DNA from: Pseudevernia furfuracea | Taxonomy: Eukaryota; Ascomycota; Lecanoromycetes; Lecanorales; Parmeliaceae | Length of the DNA: 64,000 nt | Assembly: GCA_022315425.1 (NCBI GenBank) | Contig: JAIUPT010000042.1 | Coordinates: 992,001-1,056,000, forward strand | Direction: 5' to 3' | Shown here: piece by piece, positions 1 through 12,274 of the stretch | Layout: each line of letters begins with the position of its first letter | Position numbering within the stretch: the stretch's first letter is position 1 | The notes under the pieces: model-generated | Database searches by the model: none | Told to the model about the DNA's origin: nothing | What the model saw: the letters and a program-made list of their open reading frames with translations, nothing else | Position numbers and translations under genes: made by a program

Positions 1-354
1 CCCTTCAACAACAACCCAACCACCTACCCATACCCGCCTCCGCCCGGCATCCCGGCAGCACTTCACAAGCCCAGACCGGCCAGCAGCGTCTACCCAACCG
101 ACGAGCCAGCCATGGATTTCCCGTATCCGCCTCCCCCGATCCCTCAGGAGTACGCGAACAGGCCGAGGAGGTCCAGCGCTGTCGCTCCCGGTACGCTTTC
201 CAAAGCCGCTTTGGCTCGGACAGAGCCGGTGAGTCCGGAATCGCTCTCCTCGCCCACGAGCACGGAGAGTGGAAGGACGGCGTTCAAAAGACGCTCGTCG
301 TGGTATGATTTCTGGAAGCCGGTTTTTGAGAAGACGGGAGGGAGGAGCCCATGA
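1..354 (+). CDS. 3' end of a proline-rich hypothetical protein (5' truncated by window edge)
   Basis: The reading frame is open from the first base to a TGA at 352-354, so this is the C-terminal part (about 117 residues) of a longer protein. It is rich in Pro, Ser and Tyr, with two copies of a YPYPPPP / FPYPPPP motif. It ends in a basic and aromatic tail (KRRSSWYDFWKPVFEK). I do not recognise a family. Low-complexity proline-rich tails of this kind occur in fungal membrane or signalling proteins, but nothing here proves a role. A first Met is visible at 112, but the open frame upstream encodes the same Pro-rich style, so 112 is unlikely to be the true start. Confidence 0.6.
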   Translation, partial: PFNNNPTTYPYPPPPGIPAALHKPRPASSVYPTDEPAMDFPYPPPPIPQEYANRPRRSSAVAPGTLSKAALARTEPVSPESLSSPTSTESGRTAFKRRSSWYDFWKPVFEKTGGRSP

Positions 355-359
355 GAGGG

Positions 360-361
<2 letters not shown>

Positions 362-395
<34 letters not shown>
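362..395. repeat. 34-base uninterrupted G homopolymer
   Basis: A run of 34 G residues begins eight bases after the stop codon of the proline-rich gene, in its probable 3' UTR. Such a run could form G-quadruplexes and is prone to length error in sequencing and assembly, so its exact length is uncertain. Confidence 0.9.
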
Positions 396-396
<1 letters not shown>

Positions 397-3063
397 GAGT
401 GAGGTTTTAAGGAGTCAGTTGGAATCAATGGGAAGTTGTATGAATTGCGAGATATATATATGAAAACGTTCTGGTGGGTGGGTAGGGACACTGTTGTTGC
501 ACGCGTCAAGAATACCGACTGGATCCTTTTTTGAGACTCATCAAATAGTCTGCACTCGTATTCAAGTCATTTGGTCACTTTAACAACTTTCGTTCGTCCA
601 ATGGATTCTAATACATTCATGATGTTTCGTTCGAGTATGATGGGATCATGAAGCCGTAGTAGGAAGATGCTCAAAGTGTTCAATGTAAGAGATGGTAGCA
701 AAAAATCTCGACGCTCGGCTAAAAAAAAGTGTGACCATATTGTTGACCAAGTTATCCTGAAATAATTGCCATCTCACGGGACCATGTTCAATATTCTCTA
801 TTCGGCATGTTTGAATAGAAAGAGCCGACTTCTCCTGGTCCATTGCTCACAAAAGTCTGTATGAATGAAACAAAGGGAGCTCTTACATGCCACTGTTATA
901 CGCCAAACTTTTCTGGAGTTTAGGAAAACCATTGTGACGGTTGTCACTCTGTTCTGGCAGCGCGCCTGAATCGTAGGACGGACTCTATTCATTGGTTCTC
1001 GCCCTCTATGCACGCATAGAAAATAGAAGCAACTTTCCAATTCTTCAGTTCCAGCGGGAGAAAACTCACTTCCTTTGGCACGCAATTTCCATGGCCAGTC
1101 ACGTTCGCATAGTAATATAACTCCTGTGGAGAGTGAATCTCGGCCCTAATCAGGATTACCTGATCCTCAGTGGTCACCTTTTGGTGTAGTCGTAACGGTT
1201 AGCAAACCCGTCCCTTCTCTCGATGACCAGGTATTTATGTTTGTCTGCTTTGATAGAAGGTTTAACATACGAGCTGATCCATGTTCTGGGCTGGTCTATA
1301 TCACCTGATTACCAAAGATGGGGCCCACCAGATGTTGCAGGAGAATCTTCTGGTATACCTGAATTGCTGATTATCGCTGTCTATCAGGATTCAATTTCCC
1401 TATCACCGACCCGGCTAGCCATAGTCAAGGCCTTCTGGTAACGTTGGGTTATGGTCGCGCCAAAAACTCGTAACGGCTTTTGGAAAAACATGAAGGGAAC
1501 CCATTCAAATGGGGCGAGGCGGCAGATAAATTTATGTCTAACAACACAAACCCCCAAACATTTAGTGCACGCCATATTCTTGTCACGGATCACGTCCCAT
1601 TCCAACCAAATCTTCGTCTTGATTGATTGATTGATTGATTACTTCATACTACCCTGGAGTCAGCCTCTAGTGACCGACTATGCGAGTTGTCGGATATTTC
1701 GCGTCCTGGCATTCAGCCATGCTGTAGTAAATTGCTCGAGTGAGTGAAAATTTCATTTGCATGGATTTGAGACGCTTGGGAGAAAGAGATTTTCGTCCAA
1801 CGCGACTTGGCTACTATGGGCCCATGGGGCTTCAGGCCCTAGCCTCAGCTTCTTAGGGACCGATTTTCGGAAACCGACACTATGTCTGGGGCGTAATGGA
1901 AAGCCGACGAATATCAGGTCTACCGCAGGAATCCACGGACTCTTCGGTGCAGAAGGACTGAGGCTTTGTGGGTCTCACTATCACCTTTTACATACCGGGT
2001 CCTAGGCATCCATGAATCCATTGATCAATGGGTTCGGTAGACGTGTCAACTGCCAGGATATGTGTCGTTCGGAAGCTCCATATATATACCTGTCTTACAC
2101 CAGCATATGATTCTTCGTTCGAATCTATCATCTCTTTTAGAGTCGTAGCATTCTTTCGTCCCCCCCGCCCCCCTTCCCTTACCACCCACGCCTGCATTCA
2201 CGTAAGTCTTTATTTTCTTTCCAGGTCTATGCTACTGCAAGCATGGGGGTTTCTTGGAGCTAAGTAGGGGGTACGAGAATATGCTTTATTCAGGCCTCTA
2301 CTTGCAACATGCCCTGGCGTTGGGACGGCCTAATCGACATGTCCGGCTGTTTCCAGTCCATCCGTGAAGAGAAGAGAACACCCAGCTTACGCAGGCGAGT
2401 GAGATGCCGACGAGTAAAGGGGCCCGGGGAGTTGAAATTGGATCGAGAAAAGCAAATGACTATATTCGAGGAGAAACGGAGCGAGGTACATGGATATTGA
2501 TAAGGAAAGAGTGGGTCGAAGTGAAGTTTTAAGGGGACTGGCGAATCGAGAACAGATAAAAAACTTGCATATTTGCCATGGAGAAATGAGGTCACTTATA
2601 TTCAGAGATCGTATGGGTGACTTGCTGTTGTTGATTTTTCATAGCTTTACTTAGACTTCGTGAGGGGCCCTTTGGATACTTCATCTTCGCTGTAGAATGC
2701 AGGGACAACATTACATGATTGTTGCATTCATCAAACATGAAGAGCGTGAGGCTGCCGACATGACTATCCCATTTGCGCCTCCTGCATGAGCCTAGGCAAT
2801 CATATTTCTCTCTATTAGCTGAACCCATGCACGTGCTCCGCCTGACTTGCGATCCTTCAGCCTTGCTGTTCGTAAGACTTTGGTCCATGATCCCCTCTTT
2901 TCTCTCCTGCAAGAAGAACCCTCAGTACAACACTGGCTACAAAGCGGTGTTGCCGTCTCATTGCCACTTCTTTGCTTTGAAAGTCTCATCACACCCCCAA
3001 AGCCTTTCACTACCTCAGCCTTCTATCACTCCCATCAAAACAAACAACATCAAAACCATCACC
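396..3063. other. intergenic, about 2.7 kb, no supported gene
   Basis: Six-frame reading gives only short frames without family features. A GATT microsatellite of about five units sits near 1619-1638. The last 200 bases, C/A-rich with several ATCA/ACCATC runs, look like the leader of the small secreted-protein gene that follows. Confidence 0.5.
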
Positions 3064-3306
3064 ATGCGTCTCACCAAGCTCATCCCGCTCACCACTATGA
3101 TCACCACCACCCTCGCCGGCCCCGCCGCCTACGGCATCTGTCAAGCAGGATGTGCGGGCGTCGCCGTGGCTTGCTATGCAGCTGCCGGAGCAGTCATGGG
3201 CGTGACGGCTGGAGCTGCGGCCCCTCCTGCTGTCCTGGCTTGCAATGCAGCTTACGGGTCTTGTCAAGCCGCCTGTTGGGCTGCTTTGGTTGTACCTATT
3301 CCTTGA
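3064..3306 (+). CDS. Zys3-like small cysteine-containing secreted protein
   Basis: 80-residue single-exon protein. Residues 1-20 resemble a signal peptide (MRLTKLIPLTTMITTTLAGP). The mature part is Ala/Gly-rich with two spaced Cys groups: GICQAGCAG...ACYAAAG and LACNAAYGSCQAACWA. I recognise this ACYAAAG-x(n)-PAAxLACNAxxGxCxxAC layout from a small family first noted as zygote-specific (Zys3-like) and common in fungi; its function is not known. The frame stays open upstream to 2773, but the ATG at 3064 is preferred because it follows a C/A-rich leader and starts the signal sequence directly. It is probably exported. An effector or surface role is only a guess. Confidence 0.75.
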   Translation: MRLTKLIPLTTMITTTLAGPAAYGICQAGCAGVAVACYAAAGAVMGVTAGAAAPPAVLACNAAYGSCQAACWAALVVPIP

Positions 3307-3518
3307 GTGCAGTACCAAATGATGGCAAGGTAACGTGTTTCAATCTTAAGGAGAAGCCTTGTCTGACCGATTTATAAGATCCGGCAGACTGTGGAGGACG
3401 ATGCAATTTGTTCAAAGGATGGGGAAGCCTCTCATGACCAACATAGCCGTATATGAGAGCTTTAGCTGGCTAGGAGGATTCGCGAAAGCTGCATTCGGCA
3501 TCTCTGGAGCAGAGCAAT

Positions 3519-4803
3519 TCAATCCATGCCTTTGAAGGCTATTACGTGCTGCTGTCCACCGCTCTGATTTTTGCCCTTATTCCGCTTCCTTTTCTTCTTC
3601 TTCCTCTTCCGTTGCTCTTCCTCGCTGCTCTCATTCCCACCGTCCTCACTCCCATCCTCATCACTGCCAGAACCATTGACCCTCTTGCCATTCGTAGCCC
3701 CCGACCCCTCGTCTTCATCCTCATCGTACTCTCCACCACCCACCCCGTAACTGTCCTCCCAAACTTTGACAATCTGCCCACCTCCACTAATCATCCTTCC
3801 CCCAACCTCAAATCCCAACCCCAACACACCCTCCACCTCATCATGTCTCACCTCTGCCTCGTGTCGCACCTTCGGCCTCTTCCTGCCCATATCCACAAAT
3901 CTAACGCACCCATCATCCATTCCTACCGCCACCATTGGGTTCTCCCCAACAGCAGCCAGCACATCGGCACTAGCCCCCTTTCCCACCACAGCAACAGTCT
4001 GCTCATTATCATCCCACGACCCCACCTGCCATATCCTTAAAAGCCCTTTCTCACTCCCGACCACCAGCTTTCCATCCACAACGCAAGAGCTCAGTAGTTC
4101 CTCTCCCTGATCCTCGCTCTGAATCAGCACGCCTTTGCGTATATCCGTTATCACTACGGTACCGCCGCCTGTGGTAGCCCATTGCTTGCTGAGTCCGCTT
4201 TTTGAATGTTCAGTTGGCGGTAGTGGTGTTATAGAAGAAACATAGTCATCATGCGGACGATGCGTTTGTTGCGGCTGAGAGGACGCCAAGGTAGAATGGG
4301 CGCGGAGGTCGTAGAGGTAGAGGGCGGAGGAGTCGGTGGAGAGCAGGAGGGTTTGGGGCGTTTGGGCGTGGAGGACGGAGGTGGGATCAATTGAGTCACT
4401 ATCGATAGCCCCACCAACATATTCAGCAAACCAAACTCCCATTGAGGAGCGCCTTTAACCCAAAGTAGGGAGTGCAGATATACTCATGTAGCGGTACTGC
4501 GATTTTCCGCGCAACTTGCCCCGTCTCCGTCGCCGCAATCTTCACGATCCCATCCGTCCCCGCCGAAATCAGTTGCTTCCCATCATGATCGAAGCATAAG
4601 CTGCGACAGCTTCCTCTGTGACGACGAGTGCGCCATGCGGTCTCGATTGTGCTGTTGCGCGCTTCCTTGGGTTCTGAGGAGGGCAGGCGCTGGAGCTGAA
4701 CATGGCCTGAGGAGAGGCCTAGAGCGAGGAGAGGAGAGCTGGGGTGAATGGCTTGAGCGAATAGGTCGGAGCTAATGGGGTAGGTGCAAATTGAGTTGAA
4801 CAT
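3519..4803 (-). CDS. JIP5: WD-repeat protein JIP5 (WDR55-like), ribosome biogenesis
   Basis: Two exons, 4803-4484 and 4398-3519, joined across an 85-base GT-AG intron (4483-4399, phase 2), give 399 residues, the usual JIP5 length. The start (MFNSICTYPISSDLFAQAIHPS) and the LxLGLSSGHVQ repeat are hallmark JIP5 features. Later blades include the SVLHAQTPQTLLLSTDSSALYLYDLR type. The tail is acidic followed by Lys/Arg-rich (KKKKRKRNKGK), fitting a nuclear/nucleolar protein. The family (yeast Jip5, human WDR55) acts in 60S subunit biogenesis. Without splicing, exon 1 runs into a stop at about 4423 and exon 2 is in another frame, so the intron is needed. Confidence 0.9.
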
Positions 4804-5029
4804 TGAAGGAAGGTGGGGAGCTGTAGTTGTTCACTTAGTGGCACATGGTTTCTTTAACTTTAGAGTAGGCAAGGCCGATTTATATGTGGATCATGGTCAT
4901 AGTGATATCAAACACTCCGAATACTAATCATTCAGAGCTACCATACTACTATCTTAATGCTAAATACATAGGAAGGGCATCCCGATCCTCACATGTTTAA
5001 TGTTCATCATCGATTGGCCAGGTTGACAG

Positions 5030-8000
5030 CTATTCCTGTGACTTCGTTTTCTTCGAAACGGTAGTCACAGCAGCCTCCCTCTTTTTCCTCTTGCCTCCGT
5101 TTGCTGATGAGCTAGGCTTGTCGTCTGCTTCCTCGCCATTCTTGTCCTCATCCTCTTCTTTCTCAGGTGGTTCATAACTGTTTTTGCCCCTAGTAGACCT
5201 TCTCGTAGGCGCGGTCCCTTTTGCATCGGCTGTGGCTGCCTTCGCCTTGAGCTTAGGCTTCTTCTTGGGCGATTCGAGTTCTTCATCTGACTCATCTTCT
5301 CTGAGAGGCTTGAAATTGTCGAGTTTACGCTTTCGTGTTTTACGACCTGTCGCCTCGCCGGGCCCTGGCTGTTGAACTGTGTTCGCATCTTCTACTTCCT
5401 CTTGCTGGCTCTCCGAGGGAGCAGCCTTAACTGAAGCTTTTTGTTTCTTCTTTTTTCGCGTTTGAGGCGCCTCTGCCTCCTCCTCCGTTCTCTCTTGTAC
5501 TTGTGGCCTGACGACGTCGCGACTGGTGTTTCGCTTCTCCCTTTCGGCTTTTGCTTCTGCTGGGGTTAGGAGCAAATATTCCGATACACTGGTCTCGCAT
5601 TTGTCTGCATGCTTAGTCTTAGCCTGTAGCACAGATTAGCACAGACTTCGAATCACAACATAGATGGATAGAGTTTCACATTAGCACTCATTTTGTCCAC
5701 GCTCTTCAAGCAGACATCGCAGTATCGTAATTTCTTGGGAGCTTCGAGTTGGCTTGGCTGTTTGGGATCCTCACCCACCTCTGTCTCTGGCTCGGGTCCA
5801 TTCGTAAGTATGGTTTTATCGAGACGTGAAGCAGCATTTAACTGCCTTTCAAGTTCCACAACCCGGTCTTGCAACGAATCGCGCTTCTGGGTGATATCGA
5901 AGTTCTCGAGCATGTCGTCCTGGAGGTGTCCTCCTAATTCCCTTGCCGCGTCTTCAAGAGACCTGACATTTTCTTGCAACTGGTCCCGCTCCTTTACGAG
6001 GTCTTCGAGACTCTTGATATTCTTTTCCAGCCGATCACGCCCGTCTTTGGTTTCTTGATTGTGGAGATGAATAGACTCATGCTCCTCTTGTTGCTATCCA
6101 TTGTCAGTCGCTGTACTAACGGCAGGAACATTGTCCCTTACCTCGGCGGTCATGGCATACATATTCGCGTGGCAATATTGATGCTCACAGATGCCATCTT
6201 CAGCGTGTTCTTCATCAATGTGGGCTCGCAGGTGTTCGAAAATGGCCTACTTTCCATCAGTAGATGGCTTGTAATTTGTGACTCTAGAGCTTACCTCATA
6301 GGTTGATTCATTCTGATGTTCGCCCAACCAACTCGTACAATTTGGTTGTGGGCATTTTTGTGGGGCTGGCTGATGGACAATGTCCTTTCGATGTAGCTTA
6401 AGGTGGTCTTGCTGTTGCTACCCGGAGTCAGCATAATGAAACTTTTAACGTCTAGTGCATTTTTACCTGTTTCGTCGTCCCTGCCCAGTCCTGTGAACAG
6501 AATGGACAAGAAGATTTCAGCCTCGCCCTGTTTTCTGAAGTCCTTAGCCGCTCTTGTAAGCCACTCATCTCAGCAAGCTTCTCTTCTGCCTTCCCCAGCC
6601 GCTCTTGTAGGTCGTCGGTGTCAATAACGCTCGCCTCTAGAATTTTCAGCCGCTCTTGTAGCGTTTTAATTTCGGAATTAGTGAGCAACCGCGGATAGAT
6701 CAAAGGGAGATCTGAACCTCCGCGAACAGCTGTTGCTTGAAGCCCGTCGGGTACTTCTCCGAGACCTGTCTTGTGCTTGGCATTCCCATGCCTAGGGGAG
6801 ATGGTACCTAGGAAATCAGACCCGTCTGTTTCAACCTCGACAACATCGCGAATAGTGACCTCTGCGGGATGAGAATTCGAATTCAATTGGGTATCAGAGA
6901 GCTCAGCAAAGATTTTTTGGATCTTGGCGTCCACAACCACGTCTGAGTTACGATTGAGGTCGAAGGAGCCGTGACCGGGTATATCGAGACTCAAATGGTC
7001 CGATTTCGGGTACGCAGACAACTCCCAATCGAATAGGAATTTGAGCGCCTTTTCAAAAAGCTGACTGTTCGAGCGCAAAGATCCAGTGATTTGCCAATGT
7101 GCCGAACAGTAGCAGTAGCCAACGTTTGGACGCACCAGCTTCAGGTCATACATTAGGTCGCCCACACCAGCTGAGTCAAAGTTTGCTGCCATGTTCCACG
7201 AAGACGAATACCTCGTGGAGCGAATCCGAAAATAAGTGTCTGGCTGGCCAAAGATTGGTCTAATGTTTTCTTGAAAATTCCGATTTGAGGCCCGAGATAC
7301 AGACACAATTTTTTCTTTGCGAAGGTCTTTTCCAGGTCCCAGGATATCAAGGTACATGTCTCTAATTTCGGTTAAACCATTTTTCGCTTCATTTTCCTCT
7401 TTCCCTTCCTCTCCCTCTCCCTCTTCCTCTTCCTCGTTCTCGACCAGCCAGCAAGCCATGGCATAGAGAGCTTTGTGGGTAAACTCTCTGAGATACATGC
7501 CTCCTCTGTTAAATTGGAGTAGGACTTCGGCCTCAAGTGGGGGCTGTGCGAGAACTGTTCCTGCGCTTGTTTGGGGAACGGGGTCGATGTCATCAGCGGG
7601 TTGCCCTTGAGTTGGCTCTCTTCCCAAAGCTGGCAGATTGTTGTCATTGTAACGATCTAGGAATCCAAGCGGCTGATTGTTTTGCGTATTTTGCTGCTCC
7701 TCGGCTCCACGCTGTGCTTTCTCTTTGCGATCGTTCTCTAGCATCGCAATCTTGGCTGTAGTCGCTGGCGTGGGCGGATTTTCGTCGAAATATTTGCCCC
7801 AGTCGATGGGTTTTCCAGAGGTCACAGGATCCAAATCGCCTGGCTTCGTCCAGAAATGGAAGGAAGGTAATTCATCGTCAGCCAAGGTAATGAAAAACAG
7901 ATTTCGAAGCTCTTTTTCATCGTCGGTTTCTTTGTCGGCTACTCTTTTAAAGAGGACCCTGGAGCTCAGGGGAGGCCGAGAGATTGGCTGGTCGTCTATA

Positions 8001-8338
8001 GCAGCAAGACACCGCGTTTCGAAGTCGTAGATGTCGTGCAGGGTGATGATTGCTGTCCTGGGATTGACAATTCCCACGAAGTCCGAAGCACAAAAGATAT
8101 TGCCCGAACGAAGGAATCCCGATAAAATACCTTTACGAGCATCCTTGATCATTTCGTAACTGGGCTTCTTGGGATCCTTCTCCCGAGGCACGCGTCGCTG
8201 CCCCACAGGCGTATCGAAAGATTCAGGTGGAGCGGTGGCAGCATCTTGACCATTCTTCAAACGAGGCTCTATAGGCGAAGTGAGGGTGGTGGCAGAATCG
8301 CCGAAATTGGACTTTAAGAGATTCGAGAAGCCCAACAT
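5030..8338 (-). CDS. large multi-zinc-finger, coiled-coil protein of unknown function
   Basis: Five exons (8338-6467, 6417-6295, 6246-6142, 6093-5680, 5623-5030), all joined in phase 0 by introns of 48-56 bases, give 1035 residues. The N-terminal 560 residues match no family I know. Then comes a heptad-like stretch (LQERLKILE, LQERLGKAEEKL) and a series of Cys/His pairs: CPFC...HLKLH, CPQPNC...HLRAH, CEHQYCH, a second coiled coil, and a final CDVC-x(12-14)-H-x3-C finger made by joining exons 4 and 5. The tail is strongly charged (KKKPKLKAK, KRKKREAA) and resembles nuclear-localisation sequence. Several fingers are assembled only by splicing, which supports the exon model. It is probably a nuclear nucleic-acid- or protein-binding factor. 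An acidic low-complexity run lies near 7390-7440. Confidence 0.75.
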
Positions 8339-9053
8339 GGCGGCGACTTCAGTACTTTACGATCATTGAACAGCGTGACGCTGGATTACTCAATGTGGCA
8401 CTTCTTGATTCTGTAGTGATGCGCAGTTTTCGGCATACTTATAATGACAGAGACAAGATATGAAGGGGGAGCGCTGTCTGCAGGCAAGCTTCTGACAAAG
8501 CCAGGTTGGAGCCATGAATAATGAATCAAAGCTAAACAACTACGAAATGTATCGTGCAACACCATGCTTGCGGGGGGATGCAAGCTTAGAGACCTAAAAC
8601 AAAGCCCAGAGCATCAAGATGTTTCGCATTAGGAGATTGGGGAATGGAATAACCCAAACAAGAGTAGCCGCATCTGGCATTGAGACAGGAGAAGAATGTA
8701 AGGTATTGAGCCAAAACGTCAAAGGAACCAATGATTGCTTCCCACTTCGATTTACCTGAGGCCACTCAGCATTTCGTCAAGAACTACGCGTTGTCGACGC
8801 AGTATCGACCTGTCACCATACTTGACCTATATATACGCCCAGGAGTTGTAGCACGAGCAATGAATCTGGAGAGTGGGGGGTCACATGATCTTGGATTCTT
8901 GTAGTGGGTCCTCAACAAACGGGGCGGTCCTACATCAAATACAAGTAAAGTCAAAAGTTTACCGTAAAGATGGGCGCCTCAACACTACTAGGTATAACAG
9001 TGAGGCACCAAGATCACTGAACAGCCTAAAGGTGCTTACCTGGATCTTCAAGC
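8339..9053. other. intergenic, divergent promoter region
   Basis: About 700 bases between two divergently transcribed genes. It probably holds both promoters. No ORF here has family features. Confidence 0.4.
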
Positions 9054-10341
9054 ATGGAGCAATGGGCTCGCCGCAATCCATTGAACCTTCCCGTCACTCT
9101 GCTCGGTCTTCAATTCGCAATCACTGTCGGTCTCAAGCTCTACAAGATCAAGACTGGCGGACCCCAAGATAAGCAAGTCGTGCCTTCTCCCATCAAGAGC
9201 TTGTCGCCAAAGCTCTCACCTGAAGAGGGTGCAAGCTGCCCATATCCACCGGACGCCTATCCAGGTACAAGGGATGTCGAGTCACCCTATGGAAACTTGA
9301 GGGTTTACGAGTGGGGACCAGAAAATGGGAGAAAAGTGCTGCTCGTTCATGGGATATCGAATCCGTGCATTGCATTGGGAGCCGTCGCGCATGGGCTGGC
9401 TGACAAGGGGTGTCGAGTGATGATGTTCGATCTTCCAGGTCGCGGATACTCTGATACACCCGTTCCTACACCCCATTCAAATCGCCTCTACACCACTACG
9501 ATCCTCTTAGCTCTGACATCATCTCCTCTATCATGGACAGGCAATGGCGAGACGTTCTCTTTACTTGGCTATTCACTTGGTGGCGGTATCGTTGCCAATT
9601 TCACTTCTTACTTTCCTTCCCTTGTCTCTTCCTTGGTCCTCCTCGCTCCGGCAGGCCTCGTCCGCCAAAGCCGTATTACTTTGATGAACAAAATACTTTA
9701 CAATACAGGGTTGATCAATGAGACAATATTGGAAAGAATGATCTTGGGACTAATAAGACGTGGGGAAGAGCAGAAGAGATCTCATAATCCAAAGGAGAAG
9801 CCATCGATAGAAACCGCGGTTGGAGGAGAGATGCCAAAAGAGAAGGAGGAGAATGTACCCGCCTCGCCAGCGTTGTCGCGCAACAGACCTGAGATCACGA
9901 TGTCGGGAGTCATAGTACGCTTGCATCTTACAAGTCCCAATGATCGTTTAATCGTCTGATTTCTTCTAGCCATGGCAGCTTGACAATCATCCCGGTTTTG
10001 TCAAATCCTTCATGTCTAGTATTCGATATGGGCCAATTACTGGACAACACGCTGACTGGCAACGGATTGCCGAACGACTGTCTGCACAAAATGCCTCTAG
10101 TGAGGAGAGATACGAGAAAGAAGGCTTGCAAAACGGCAAGGTGCTGATCATAGCTGGACACAAAGATGTACTAATCGTCGAAGACGAGCTAGTCGAAGAT
10201 GCTACTGAAATTTTAGGGGAGAACAATGTCAGATTTGAATTCGTTGATGCCGGTCACGAGCTGCCTGTCTCTAAGAGCGAAGAGATAGTTGGATTCATAT
10301 CAGCATTCTGGGAGGGAAGATTCTCGACCCCAATGTCATGA
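9054..10341 (+). CDS. membrane-anchored alpha/beta-hydrolase
   Basis: Two exons (9054-9914, 9970-10341) around a 55-base phase-0 intron, 410 residues. A hydrophobic segment at about residues 13-28 could anchor the protein. The fold signature is clear: oxyanion HG at 99-100, the DLPGRGYSD strand-turn, nucleophile elbow GYSLGG with Ser174, acid Asp353 in AGHKD, and His383 in DAGHELP. A Lys/Glu-rich insert at about residues 240-275 lies in the lid region. The substrate cannot be read from sequence; esterase, lipase or epoxide-hydrolase-like activities are all possible. Without splicing exon 1 ends at 9959, before the acid and histidine, so the intron is required for an active enzyme. Confidence 0.85.
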
Positions 10342-11002
10342 ACGAACAAATGTTTCAGGCGTTGGTCTTCTCTTTTATATTCTTACTCAAGGACAAAACC
10401 TATATAGAACAGTTCGCCCTTCACAGCCAATGACTCGATCCTCTCTACTTATCAATTTCAGATTGCATCTCTTTGCGCTCGTGCACCCTTTAAATTCGTC
10501 ATGATTTTTGAGGGCCATTTCTTGCTGCCTGTTTCTTTGAATTTGGTGCAAATCGGTCTCTCCGCTCCATTCCGAATGAGGCGTTCAACGAGTCAAGGTA
10601 TTAATATGCCCAGTTGCCAAACTGTGCTGTTTGCTACACTATATTTTTACGCTTCCTATCATCGTTCTCTTACAATCTCCTGTACTTTGAGAAGCTTGGT
10701 GAAATAGGTGTTGTCTGGATTGACTACTTTCACAGCCGCTCTGCACCGTCAGTACATTCTCATCTCGCGGCTGGTGTAGTATACCAGTAAGACACGATGA
10801 CGCGTACCTCTATTACACAAACAAGTGTGGAGGACTTGGCAGATGCAAGTAGCCTTTAGTGACTCAAGCCCGAAGTCAGACAAAGCCCAAAACACGCACT
10901 CGGGCTTGAACCCACAAAACTCTACCGGTACGACCAACATATAATAACCACGCAAAACCCTCGCTCCACGATTCCCTTTACCGCCCCCGCAAGCGAACGC
11001 AA
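10342..11002. other. intergenic
   Basis: No supported gene. A GGGTTCAAGCCC sequence on the minus strand near 10901-10912 resembles a tRNA B box, but no A box or cloverleaf could be built. Confidence 0.4.
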
Positions 11003-11578
11003 ATGGATCTTGTCCACTTTCCCTTGACTCACGCCCACACTCTCGCCCTCGCCCTCCCTCTCACCAAGCCTGCAATGTCCCACCCAACCCCCTCCCCGAC
11101 CCGCCTCACCCCAGACACCCCCTTATCCCCAACGCGACTCACCCCGGACACCCCCTCGTCCTCCGCCTTCCCCCCCATCCCAGCCCGCAACCCCAGCCGT
11201 AACAACAGCAACAGCGTGTCCCACCGTCCATCCCAAAACGAAGTCACGCTACAAGAAGTACTGCAGCAAGGGCCGGTTACCCTGCCAAAGAACCCGAGAC
11301 GCTTGTCGGAATGCGAGGCAAATCTTAGTAGACGGGAGAGGAGGAAGTCGAAGGCGTGGTCGGGGGAGAGCCAGGGTGTTGCGGAAGGCTATAGGGAGGG
11401 CGAGGGGGAGGGCGGGAGACGGAAGTCGGGTCCATTGGATGCCGAGGAGTTGAAAGTGTTGGTTTTTGGGAAGCTGAGGCGGGTGAGTCTGTTCACGTAC
11501 GGTCCAGGTGTTGTCGTGGATGGGATGCTGATGGTTACGCTTTCTTAGATGTCAAGACTCTGGTCCAATCGCTCGTAA
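11003..11578 (+). CDS. small Ser/Pro-rich hypothetical protein, two exons
   Basis: Exon 11003-11482 joins 11549-11578 over a 66-base intron with a GTGAGT donor and a TTTCTTAG acceptor, giving 169 residues. The N-terminal half is Ser/Thr/Pro-rich with a near-repeat RLTPDTPLSP / RLTPDTPSSS. The second half has NEVTLQEVLQQGPVTLPKNPRRLSE (shown in part), then a basic stretch (SRRERRKSKAW) and a Glu/Gly run. The spliced tail is MSRLWSNRS. I do not know the family. The strong splice sites and the QEVLQQGP-type motif argue for a real gene. An internal Met at 11075 is an alternative start. Confidence 0.5.
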
Positions 11579-12274
11579 TGGAAGATGCTGGGCCGGTCAT
11601 GGAAATTCTTGCAATCTCAGCCGGGAAGCAACAGCTTGAGTGGTCCTGTTGCGGTTTCCTTGATCCAGTCCACATAGGCCGCGCCGTTGGGAGTCTTGCA
11701 GGCTTGAATCGTGTGTCAATGAGCAATACTGGTCCCGCTTACTTTAGGAAATGGCAATTTTTCGAAAATAAAATTGAAATTGACGACGCCATAGAGAGTA
11801 TCCAGGATGATCACAGCAGTAAATCAACAATCGAAACGCGAATCCGAAAATGGATGTTGAGATAATCACCCCTTGCCTTCGATTCAAGTCAAATTCTATC
11901 AAAAATTGAAATGTCCTCACATCAATAGTCCGCCAGGACTGACTCTGTCACAGGCAGGTCTGAAGGATGGAGATGCCTCGCAGTCACTAACGCACAAAGC
12001 CCCTTGTCTCGCTCAAAGCAAGGCAGGTTCCTAGGTGCTGAAATACAAGGCACTGGTTTTGATATTGCGCTTAGCTTGTGATCAGCCAACAATGGAGAGC
12101 ATGTTGGAGACGTTGTGTGTTCTGTTCAGTAGCGCTTGGGTTGTTAAATCAGAAGAAAGCATTGAGAAGTAAGCAAGACAGAAAGGGTATATTCGGATTG
12201 TATTTCGCGCCAACGCTATGCCAAGTCCCACCTGAACGCTGGAGTAGAATACTGTACACTGCTTTTGAACAAGG
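11579..12274. other. intergenic / 3' flanks
   Basis: Convergent 3' flanks of the Ser/Pro-rich gene and CYM1. A 95-residue frame at 11578-11865 has no recognisable feature and starts directly at the upstream stop, so it is not called. Confidence 0.4.

Noticed and set aside
269..463. Frame reading through the G run as poly-glycine
   Set aside because: Made by the homopolymer; no independent support.
3546..4110. Plus-strand Leu/Pro/His-rich frames over JIP5
   Set aside because: Antisense shadows of the JIP5 acidic and basic tail.
10890..10950. Minus-strand GGGTTCAAGCCC as a tRNA T-arm/B box
   Set aside because: No A box, anticodon arm or acceptor stem could be built around it.
11578..11865. 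95-residue frame downstream of the Ser/Pro-rich gene
   Set aside because: Starts inside the upstream stop codon; no recognisable motif.
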